Positions 8,084 to 14,752 of a stretch of DNA of 64,000 nt are shown here, in pieces. This DNA is from Microbacterium sp. AZCO (lineage in GTDB: Bacteria > Actinomycetota > Actinomycetes > Actinomycetales > Microbacteriaceae). A model generated the notes under the pieces. The model ran no database searches, was not told where the DNA came from, and saw nothing but the letters and a program-made list of their open reading frames with translations. Position 1 is the first letter of the stretch. Every line of letters starts with the position of its first letter. The stretch spans positions 4,154,001 through 4,218,000 of the forward strand of contig NZ_CP154857.1 in the NCBI RefSeq assembly GCF_039614715.1, read 5' to 3'. A program made the position numbers and the translations under genes.

Positions 8084-8608
8084 TCAGCTGGCCACGGCCC
8101 GGGCGCGTCGGCGGTCGGCGGCGTCGACCGCGAGCAGCGTCGACTCGAGCTGCGCGTCGGTCGCTCCCGATTCCTGTCGCAGGAAGAGCGCGCGCTTGAA
8201 GTCCTCGCGCGCCGTCTCGTACTCCTCGGCGTCGTAGCGCACCTTGCCCCGGTGCTGGAGTGCGAAGGCGGCGATGGCGTTCCAGCCCTGCCCCTCGGCC
8301 TCCTCGGCGCACGTCGTCAGCTCCTGCTCGGCCGCCGCGTACGCGCCGCGCTGCTGCATGACCGAGGCGTGCAGGATGCGCGCTCGCAGCAGGTCCTTGC
8401 GCGTCCCCGCCATGCGCGCGAGGCGCACCGACTGCTCGGACAGCACGAGGGAGTCGTCGAGGCGGTCGAGCACCTTGAGCAGCCAGACGCGCTCGAGCAG
8501 GGCCGCGAGGCTGCGCTGCTCGCCGATCTCGTCGAGGCGCTCCTGGCACTGGCGCGGGTCGATGCGCTCGCGAAGGGTATCGGGGTCGTATCCGTGGATG
8601 TAGCTCAC
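8084..8608 (-). CDS. Small TPR-repeat protein of unknown role
   Basis: 174 aa using GTG 8608, which has GAGAGGAG about six nt upstream; a longer ATG frame to 8683 lacks such a site. The protein is all-helical, with about three TPR-like pairs (for example AAAEQELTTCAEEAEGQGW, then LQHRGKVRYDAEEYETAREDF). It probably works as a protein-interaction module. It ends 30 nt upstream of the SprT-like gene and follows the spermidine-synthase-like gene on the same strand. The three may be co-transcribed, although the SprT-like gene seems to have its own start signal. Confidence 0.75.
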   Translation of the reverse strand: MSYIHGYDPDTLRERIDPRQCQERLDEIGEQRSLAALLERVWLLKVLDRLDDSLVLSEQSVRLARMAGTRKDLLRARILHASVMQQRGAYAAAEQELTTCAEEAEGQGWNAIAAFALQHRGKVRYDAEEYETAREDFKRALFLRQESGATDAQLESTLLAVDAADRRRARAVAS

Positions 8609-8689
8609 CGTCGACTCCTCTCCGCTGTCACCGGTTCGCCGTCCCAGTCTGCCCCGCGGTCCGCCGGGGAGGCGTCCCGGCACGCCGGG

Positions 8690-9556
8690 TCATCTCTCGA
8701 AGATGGATGCCGAGGGCTTCGGCGACGGCGTCGCGTCGGCGTCCGTCGCGGGTCGGGCTCCCCGCACGAACTCGTCGAACTCGTCGCCCTGGGCGACCTT
8801 CGCGGGGTGCGGGCCGGCGGCCATGAGGCGCGGCAGCCACTCGGTCGGCAGGGGAGCGGGGGATGCGGCGACCACGAGGTTGCCGAACCGCCGGCCCTTC
8901 AGGGTCTGCACCTCGGCGAGCACGACGACGTGCGGCAGCACGGCGCGCACTGTCGCGACCTGACGCCGCGCGAACGCGAGTCCCGCGCCGTCGGCGACGT
9001 TGACGAGCAGCACGCCGTCGGGGGCGAGCAGCCGCGCGGCCGCGGTGTAGAACTCGATCGTCGTGAGGTGGGCCGGCGTCTGGGCGCCCGAGTAGACGTC
9101 GGAGACGAGCAGGTCCACCGCCCCGACGAGCCCCGCCGGAAGCCGGCCGAGCCCCTCGCGCGCGTCGCCGATGCGCACGCGGATCGCGGCGCCCTTCGGC
9201 AGCGGGAGACTCTCGCGCACGAGGTCGACGAGCGCCGGCTCGAGCTCGATGACCTGCTGACGCGATCCCGGCCGGGTGGCCTCGACGTACCGCGGGATCG
9301 TCAGGGCCCCCGCGCCCAGGTGCACGGCGGTCAGCGGCTGGCCCGGCATCCGGAGCCTGTCGATCACGGCGCCCATCCGCGCGACGTATTCGAAGTGCAG
9401 GTGCGTCGGATCGTCGAGGTCGACGTGCGATTGCGGGGTTCCGTCGACGACGAGCTCGGACCCGCTCGTGAAGCCCGAGGGGACGATGCGCGCGATGGTG
9501 CCGTCGGAGAGCCGGGCCTGCGGGTCGTCACTCGGTTCCCGTCTCGCCCTCGCCAT
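8690..9556 (-). CDS. Spermidine synthase-like methyltransferase-fold protein
   Basis: 288 aa with a class-I Rossmann fold like polyamine synthases: AVHLGAGALTIPRY (nucleotide loop), QVIELEPALVDLVRE (acidic end of strand 2), RIGDAREGL, then DLLVSDVYSGAQTP at the catalytic loop and FYTAAARLLAPDGVLLVN. Many actinobacterial proteins annotated as fused MFS/spermidine synthase share this domain without the transporter half. Whether it makes a polyamine is uncertain. Start ATG 9556 sits 6 nt after a TAGCGT box on its strand. It is divergent from pxpA across an intergenic region containing a 15-bp inverted repeat. Confidence 0.75.
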   Translation of the reverse strand: MARARREPSDDPQARLSDGTIARIVPSGFTSGSELVVDGTPQSHVDLDDPTHLHFEYVARMGAVIDRLRMPGQPLTAVHLGAGALTIPRYVEATRPGSRQQVIELEPALVDLVRESLPLPKGAAIRVRIGDAREGLGRLPAGLVGAVDLLVSDVYSGAQTPAHLTTIEFYTAAARLLAPDGVLLVNVADGAGLAFARRQVATVRAVLPHVVVLAEVQTLKGRRFGNLVVAASPAPLPTEWLPRLMAAGPHPAKVAQGDEFDEFVRGARPATDADATPSPKPSASIFER

Positions 9557-9562
9557 GGCTCA

Positions 9563-9568
9563 ACGCTA
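9563..9568 (-). promoter_or_regulatory. -10 box of a leaderless promoter (TAGCGT, 6 nt, ATG)
   Basis: On the minus strand TAGCGT is followed by TGAGCC and ATG 9556. There is no ribosome site. Confidence 0.55.
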
Positions 9569-9589
9569 TCCGGGCACCGGCGCGGCCCG

Positions 9590-9674
9590 GCACGAACTCC
9601 TCAAAGAACCGCCCGCGGCGCCCGGCAGCGCGGCGTGTCGCGCCCGTGCGACGACGGAATTGAGGAGTTCGTGC
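9590..9674. repeat. 15-bp perfect inverted repeat in a divergent promoter region
   Basis: The arm GCACGAACTCCTCAA (9590-9604) and its exact complement TTGAGGAGTTCGTGC (9660-9674) are separated by 55 nt. Each arm lies about 21-26 nt upstream of one of the two divergent -10 boxes, where a -35 element or operator would be. Likely a two-site operator for both promoters. The centres are ~70 bp apart. Confidence 0.7.
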
Positions 9675-9700
9675 ACGGTTCGCACGCGAATGCGCCGGGC

Positions 9701-9706
9701 TACCGT
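9701..9706 (+). promoter_or_regulatory. -10 box of a leaderless promoter for pxpA (TACCGT, 6 nt, ATG)
   Basis: TACCGT at 9701-9706, six nt, then ATG 9713, with no Shine-Dalgarno sequence. Same box and spacing as at 1825. Confidence 0.55.
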
Positions 9707-9712
9707 GGGGGC

Positions 9713-10468
9713 ATGCCCGCGATCGACCTCAATGCCGACCTCGGCGAGACCGTCGACGGGGTCCCGACGGCCGACGACGAGGCGATGTTCGCCGTCATCT
9801 CGAGCGCGAATGTCGCGTGCGGCGGGCATGCGGGAGATGCCGCGTCGATGCGCGCCGCCGTCGACCGCGCGCGGCGATTCGGTGTCGCGGTCGGCGCGCA
9901 CCCGTCGTACCCGGACCAGGCCGGGTTCGGGCGCACCCGGATCGACATCGAGCCCGCCGCCCTCCGGGCGAGCGTCGCCGATCAGCTCGACGCTCTGCTC
10001 GCGGCCGGCGCCGACCTCCGGTACGTCAAGCCGCACGGCGCCCTGTACCACGCGGTGACGCGGGACGCGGGAGAGGCGGATGCCGTCGTCGCCGCCGTCG
10101 CCGACCTCTCCGCCCGCCTCGGCCGGGCGCTCTCGATCCTCGGACTCGACGGAGCCATCGCGGGCGCCGCCGCTCGTGCGGGGATTCCCTTCGTCCGCGA
10201 GGCGTTCCTCGACCGCGGCTACCGCGCCGACGGCTCGCTCGTGCCGCGCGGCGAGCCGGGCGATCTCCTCGACGATCCCGCGCTCGTAGCGGCGCGGGCC
10301 GTGCGCCTCGCGCGCGCCGGCCTGGTCGATGCCGTCGACGGATCCGACATCGCGGCGGACGCGGCGTCCCTCTGCCTCCACGGCGATTCGCCCGCCGCGG
10401 TCGCGATGGCGCGCGCCGTGCGAGCCGCTCTCGACGTGGAGGGCATCGAGGTGCGGGCGCCGTGGTGA
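9713..10468 (+). CDS. pxpA: 5-oxoprolinase subunit PxpA (LamB/YcsF family)
   Basis: 251 aa, the normal length. Diagnostic motifs: IDLNADLGE at the N-terminus, SSANVACGGHAGD, GVAVGAHPSYPD, and YVKPHGALYH. PxpA works with PxpB and PxpC in ATP-dependent cleavage of 5-oxoproline (pyroglutamate) to glutamate; the partner subunits are encoded immediately downstream as one fused gene. The TGA overlaps the GTG start of that gene (GTGA), so production is coupled. Control may involve the inverted repeat upstream. Confidence 0.95.
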   Translation: MPAIDLNADLGETVDGVPTADDEAMFAVISSANVACGGHAGDAASMRAAVDRARRFGVAVGAHPSYPDQAGFGRTRIDIEPAALRASVADQLDALLAAGADLRYVKPHGALYHAVTRDAGEADAVVAAVADLSARLGRALSILGLDGAIAGAAARAGIPFVREAFLDRGYRADGSLVPRGEPGDLLDDPALVAARAVRLARAGLVDAVDGSDIAADAASLCLHGDSPAAVAMARAVRAALDVEGIEVRAPW

Positions 10469-12132
10469 GCCCGCGCCTGCTGCCGATGGGCGATCGCGCC
10501 GTCATCGCCGAGGTCGCCGCGCTCGATGAGGTGCTCGCCCTGCATGAGGCGCTCGCCGCGTCGCGCCCCCGAGGCGTCGTCGACCTCGTGCCCGCGGCGC
10601 GCACGGTCCTGGTGCAGGTCGACCCTCGCCGGCTGACGCTCGCGGCCGCGCGGTCGTGGATCCAGCGCACCGCGGAGGGGATGGATGCCGCGCCCCCGGT
10701 TCGCGCCGACGCGACGGTCGTCGAACTCGACGCGGTCTACGACGGGCCCGACCTCGCCGAGACGGCGGAGCTGCTGGGGCTGAGCCGCGACGAGCTCGTC
10801 GCCCGCCACTCCGGCGCCGAGTGGACCGTCGCCTTCACGGGCTTCGCTCCCGGGTTCGGGTACCTCGTGAGCGAGGACTGGCGCTTCGACGTGCCGCGCC
10901 TCGCGAGCCCCCGGACGCGCGTTCCGGCCGGTGCGATCGGCCTCGCCGGCGGCTTCTCGGGCGCCTATCCGCGCGAGACGCCGGGCGGCTGGCGCCTCAT
11001 CGCGACCACGTCGGCCCTGCTTTTCGACCCGGATGCCGCGACGCCCGCGCTCCTCGCGCCGGGGACGCGCGTGCGGTTCCGGCCGACCGCGGCGTCCGAC
11101 GCTTCGACAGGCTCAGCGACCGGCTCGGCCACCCCCCGGTCCCCGAGCCCGTCGACGGATCGCGCCGTCGAGGCGGAACCGGCCACCCCCCGGTCCCCGA
11201 GCTTGTCGAGGGGTCGACCCACAGCCTCCGGCGCCCCACCCCGGTCCCCGAACCCGTCGCCACGCCGCGCCTTCCGCGTCGTCGAGCCCGGGCTCCTCGC
11301 AACGCTCCAGGACCTCGGCCGCCCCGGTGCCGCATCGCTCGGCGTCGCACCGTCGGGCGCGCTCGACCGGGGGGCGCTGCGCACGGCCAACCGCCTCGTC
11401 GGCAACGACGAGGCCGAGGCGGGTGTCGAGGTGACGATGGGCGGCTTCCGCGCCGTCGCGGAGGCCGACCTCTGGTTCGCCGTTGCGGGCGCGTGGGGCG
11501 CGATCCGACTCGACGGCCACGAGCTCGACCCGTACGAGGCGCACCCCTGGCCGGCCGGCGCCGAGCTGCACCTCGACTGGTTCGCCCACGGCGCGCGGGC
11601 GTACCTCGCGGTGCGGGGCGGCCTCGCCGGCCATGAGGTCCTCGGGTCGCGCGCGACCGACCTCCTGGCCGCACTCGGCCCCGACCCGCTGCGTGCCGGC
11701 ACTCTCGTCGCGCTCGCGGGCGCGGCATCCCTTCCCATCCCCGCCGCGGAGATCGCGCCGTGGGGCGCGCCGCACGACGCAGAGCTCGAGGTCGAGCTCG
11801 CCCCCGGTGCGCGGGCGGACTGGTTCGCGGCATCCGCGCTTCGCGACCTCTTCGAATCGGTGTGGACCGTGACGAATGACGCGGATCGGGTGGGCGTGCG
11901 CCTCGACGGACGGGCTCTCACCCGCGTGCGCGACGGCGAGCTGACGAGCGAGGGCATGGTGCCGGGGTCGCTGCAGGTGTCTCCGACCGGGCGCCCCACG
12001 ATCCTCCTCGCCGACGGTCCCGTGACCGGGGGCTACCCCGTCATCGCGGTGGCGACGGATGCCTCGCTCGACGCGATCGCGCAGGCCAGGCCCGGCAGCC
12101 GCATCCGGTTCCGTCACGCCCGCGCGAATTGA
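10465..12132 (+). CDS. Fused 5-oxoprolinase subunits PxpB-PxpC with repeat-derived linker
   Basis: 555 aa from GTG 10465, overlapping pxpA. Residues ~1-210 are PxpB (KipI-like): LPMGDRAVIAE, then FTGFAPGFGYL and the SPRTRVPAGAIGLAG loop. Residues ~270-555 are PxpC (KipA-like): VVEPGLLATLQDLGRPGA, SGALDRGALRTANRLVGN, TNDADRVGVRLDG. Fusions of these two are known in actinobacteria. Unusual is the ~57-residue linker (about 212-268), rich in Pro, Ser, Arg and Thr and encoded by REP-like palindromic repeats kept in frame. Function: activation and phosphorylation steps of oxoproline hydrolysis with PxpA. Confidence 0.92.
   Translation: MSPRLLPMGDRAVIAEVAALDEVLALHEALAASRPRGVVDLVPAARTVLVQVDPRRLTLAAARSWIQRTAEGMDAAPPVRADATVVELDAVYDGPDLAETAELLGLSRDELVARHSGAEWTVAFTGFAPGFGYLVSEDWRFDVPRLASPRTRVPAGAIGLAGGFSGAYPRETPGGWRLIATTSALLFDPDAATPALLAPGTRVRFRPTAASDASTGSATGSATPRSPSPSTDRAVEAEPATPRSPSLSRGRPTASGAPPRSPNPSPRRAFRVVEPGLLATLQDLGRPGAASLGVAPSGALDRGALRTANRLVGNDEAEAGVEVTMGGFRAVAEADLWFAVAGAWGAIRLDGHELDPYEAHPWPAGAELHLDWFAHGARAYLAVRGGLAGHEVLGSRATDLLAALGPDPLRAGTLVALAGAASLPIPAAEIAPWGAPHDAELEVELAPGARADWFAASALRDLFESVWTVTNDADRVGVRLDGRALTRVRDGELTSEGMVPGSLQVSPTGRPTILLADGPVTGGYPVIAVATDASLDAIAQARPGSRIRFRHARAN
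11102..11261. repeat. REP-like palindromic repeat cluster inside pxpBC
   Basis: Four related elements: CTTCGACAGGCTCAGCGACC (11102-11121), then in the opposite orientation 11138-11156, 11192-11216 (GGTCCCCGAGCTTGTCGAGG and flank) and 11243-11261. A 54-bp direct repeat offset (18 codons) separates two copies of GGCCACCCCCCGGTCCCCGAGC-like text. The words match the GGTCnCTGAGCnTGTCGAAG-type palindromes usually found between genes in high-GC actinobacteria. Confidence 0.75.
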
Positions 12133-12200
12133 GTAACGACTGCCTACTCGGGGACGGCGCCCGCTGGATAGCGTGAGCGCAGACCTGAGAAGGAGAACCC

Positions 12201-12554
12201 ATGGCTGTGTATGACGAGATCGGCGGCGCCGCGTCGGTGAAGGCGGCGGTGTCGGTGTTCTACGACCGCGTGCTCGCCGATCCGTCGGTGTCGCCGTGGT
12301 TCGACGGAATCGACATCATGCGGCTGAAGTCGCATCAGCGGGCGTTCCTCGCGGCAGCGCTCGGCGGGCCGGAGCTGTTCTCCGGCCGCGACCTCGCCTC
12401 GGCCCACGCCGGTCGCGACATCACCGACGAGGGGTTCGACACGATCGTCGAGCACCTCACGACGAGCCTCCACGACCTCGGGGTCGCCGACGACGTCGTC
12501 ACTGCTGTGCGCGAGCGCGTCGAGCCGCTCCGCGAGGACGTCGTCACGGCGTAG
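12201..12554 (+). CDS. glbN: Group I truncated haemoglobin
   Basis: 117 aa, the standard size of a 2-on-2 globin. N-terminal YDEIGGAASVKAAVSVFYDRVLADPSVSPWF matches the A-B-C helices; HQRAFLAAALGGPE is the E-helix with the distal region, and SAHAGRDIT supplies the proximal haem-ligand His. It probably binds O2/NO and detoxifies nitric oxide or buffers oxygen. Start ATG 12201 has GAGAAGGAG upstream and a TAGCGT -10-like box near 12168. It is a stand-alone gene, convergent with the hydrolase gene. Confidence 0.93.
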   Translation: MAVYDEIGGAASVKAAVSVFYDRVLADPSVSPWFDGIDIMRLKSHQRAFLAAALGGPELFSGRDLASAHAGRDITDEGFDTIVEHLTTSLHDLGVADDVVTAVRERVEPLREDVVTA

Positions 12555-12643
12555 CGCGGCTCGTTCACCTCCGCCGAGTCGCCACAGGATCGCGCGACTC
12601 GACGTCGAGGTTCGGCGACGTTCTGGCACACCGGCGGGAGCGA

Positions 12644-12678
12644 GACCCGAGAGCCCCCGAGGGCGAGACTCCCGGGTC
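12644..12678. terminator. Hairpin between convergent genes
   Basis: A 10-bp stem with one mismatch (12644-12653 with 12669-12678) encloses a smaller CCC/GGG hairpin, just before the stop codon of the minus-strand hydrolase. It may serve both genes; no T-tract is seen. Confidence 0.4.
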
Positions 12679-12689
12679 ACGCTGCGGGC

Positions 12690-13511
12690 TCAGTCGGCGA
12701 TGAACGCGAGGATGTCGGCGATCAGCGCCTTCTGGTACTCGCCGGAGATGCCGTGCGGGGCCCCCTCGTAGACCTTGAGGGTGCCGTCGGACACGAGATC
12801 GATCGACTTCTCGGCGGCCGCGGCGATCGGCACGATCTGGTCGTCCGAGCCGTGCGCGAGGAAGATCGGCACATCCAGTGCCTTCAGGTCCTCGGTGAAG
12901 TCGGTCTCGGAGAAGACCTTGACGCACTCGTAGGCGGCGACGAGGCCCGCGAGCATCCCCTGACGCTGGAAGTCGTCGATGAGACCCTGCGAGACGACGG
13001 CGCCGTCGCGGTTGAAGCCGTAGAACGGCACCGCGAGGTCCTTGTAGAACTGCGAGCGGTCGGCGAGCACGCCGGCTCGGATCCCGTCGAAGGCCTCGAT
13101 GGGCGTCCCCTCGGGGTTCGTCTCGGACTGCACCATGACGGGCGGGACGGCACCGGCGGTGACGACCTTGCGGACGCGGCCCTTGCCGTGCTGCGCCGCA
13201 TACCGGACGACCTCGCCGCCGCCCGTCGAGTGGCCGATCACGACGAGGTCGGTGAGGTCGAGGTGCTCGATGAGCTCGGCGAGGTCGCGCGCGTAGGTGT
13301 CCATGTCATGGCCGCGGTCGGTGTTCGTCGAGCGGCCGTGTCCACGGCGGTCGTGGGCGATGGCACGGTAGCCCGCGTCGGCGAGCAGCTTGGACTCGAC
13401 GGCCCAGGCGTCGGAGCTGAGCGGCCAGCCGTGGCTCAGCACGACGGGCGCGCCGGTGCCCCAGTCGGTGTAATAGATCTCGGTGCCGTCGGAGGTGGTG
13501 AACGTCGGCAT
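12690..13511 (-). CDS. Alpha/beta hydrolase, non-haem chloroperoxidase type
   Basis: 273 aa. Typical of cofactor-free haloperoxidase/esterase sequences: oxyanion segment [11 protein letters not shown], the DRRGHGRS strand, nucleophile elbow GHSTGGGE (Ser), acid in HGSDDQIV and catalytic His in APHGI. The Thr after the nucleophile Ser is common in this subgroup. Cytoplasmic, no signal peptide. Start ATG 13511 has AAGGAG at a proper distance. It is divergent from the GlxA-type regulator with 215 bp between, so the regulator may control it. The natural reaction is probably ester or peracid hydrolysis. Confidence 0.9.
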   Translation of the reverse strand: MPTFTTSDGTEIYYTDWGTGAPVVLSHGWPLSSDAWAVESKLLADAGYRAIAHDRRGHGRSTNTDRGHDMDTYARDLAELIEHLDLTDLVVIGHSTGGGEVVRYAAQHGKGRVRKVVTAGAVPPVMVQSETNPEGTPIEAFDGIRAGVLADRSQFYKDLAVPFYGFNRDGAVVSQGLIDDFQRQGMLAGLVAAYECVKVFSETDFTEDLKALDVPIFLAHGSDDQIVPIAAAAEKSIDLVSDGTLKVYEGAPHGISGEYQKALIADILAFIAD

Positions 13512-13726
13512 GCGGACTCCTTGCGATCAGTGGGCCGGCCCGTCGCCCCACTCGCCGGAGCCGTCACGGGCGACGGCGCCACCTCGAGCCTGTACGATCG
13601 GCGCCCGGCGGCGCCCCGCGGGAACGGCCGTGCATCCCACGAATCCGGACCACTTCCGGGTCGCCGGGATCGACGGAACCGAACCGCCGAATTGGACCGG
13701 CGGGAGGCATCCAGAAGGATGAGGGT

Positions 13727-14740
13727 ATGCCCTCGTCCCTCGCCCGACGGCGAATCGCGTTCCTCCTGTTCGACGGTGTGAAGAGCCTCGACTACGTCGG
13801 CCCGGCAGAGGTGTTCGTCGAAGCGAACCAGGCCGTGCAGGGCTACGAGGTCGTGCTGCTCTCACCCGACGGTCGCGATGTGATGACCTCGCTCGGAAGC
13901 ACGGTCTCGGTGCACGGATCGGCCGACGACACGGGCGAGGTCGACACCGTCATCGTGCCGGGCAGCGAGCTGCCGCCTCGCGACTTCGCGCGGGCGCCGG
14001 TGACGGATGCCGCGGCCGCCCTCGCTGCGCGGGCCGGTCGTGTCGTCTCGATCTGCAGCGGCGCTTTCGTGCTCGCCGAGATCGGCGCGCTGGACGGCAG
14101 GCGCGCCACGACGCACTGGAAGTTCGCGGCCGACCTGCAGCGCCGTTATCCGCGTGTGCGCGTCGAGCCGGACGCGATCTTCGTCCGCGACGGCGACGCG
14201 TCGACGTCGGCGGGCGTCGCGGCGGGGATCGACCTGGCGCTCGCGCTCGTCGAGGACGACCACGGCGCCGACGTGGCGCGGCAGGTCGCGCAGCTCCTCC
14301 TCGTCTACCTGCAGCGCTCCGGCGGCCAGTCGCAGTACTCCGTGCCCCTGCGCGCCCGCGCGCAGCCGGCGTCGATCGTGCGGCGGGCGACCGACCTCGT
14401 CGACGCGGACCCCGCGCGCGCGTGGACCGTGCCCCACCTCGCCGCGCTCGTCGCCGTGAGCCCGCGTCACCTGACGCGCCGATTCCGGGAGGAGCTCGGC
14501 CAGTCGCCCGCCGAGTACGTCAACGCCGTGCGCTTCGACCTGGCCCGGCTGCATCTCGAGTCGGGCGCGAGCGTCACGGCGACGGCCGCACAGGCGGGGT
14601 ACAACAGCGCCGAGGTGCTGCGCCGCGCCTTCATCGCGCGGCTCGGGATCTCGCCGTCGCAGTATCAGCGGGCCTTCCGGTCCGCGATGCCCGCCGGGCC
14701 CCGAGCATCCAGCGGGCGACTGCTCGACCTCGCGTCCTGA
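13727..14740 (+). CDS. GlxA-family transcriptional regulator (DJ-1/PfpI plus AraC HTH)
   Basis: 337 aa. The N-terminal half (~10-190) is a DJ-1/PfpI-type domain with AFLLFDGVKSLDYVGPAEVF and the nucleophile-elbow Cys in VVSICSGAFVLAEIG. The C-terminal half (~225-325) has two AraC-type helix-turn-helix units, including VSPRHLTRRFREELGQSPAEYV and AAQAGYNSAEVLRRAF. Members sense amines, amides or carnitine-like compounds, or have lost catalysis. Its divergence from the hydrolase at 12690-13511 suggests that gene as a target. It ends 12 bp from the convergent LuxR-type regulator. Confidence 0.92.
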   Translation: MPSSLARRRIAFLLFDGVKSLDYVGPAEVFVEANQAVQGYEVVLLSPDGRDVMTSLGSTVSVHGSADDTGEVDTVIVPGSELPPRDFARAPVTDAAAALAARAGRVVSICSGAFVLAEIGALDGRRATTHWKFAADLQRRYPRVRVEPDAIFVRDGDASTSAGVAAGIDLALALVEDDHGADVARQVAQLLLVYLQRSGGQSQYSVPLRARAQPASIVRRATDLVDADPARAWTVPHLAALVAVSPRHLTRRFREELGQSPAEYVNAVRFDLARLHLESGASVTATAAQAGYNSAEVLRRAFIARLGISPSQYQRAFRSAMPAGPRASSGRLLDLAS

Positions 14741-14752
14741 CGGCGCGCGGCG

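Noticed and set aside
11090-11275. A frameshift or sequencing error separating pxpB from pxpC
   Set aside because: The frame stays open through the linker and both domains are in the same frame; in-frame fusion is the simpler reading.
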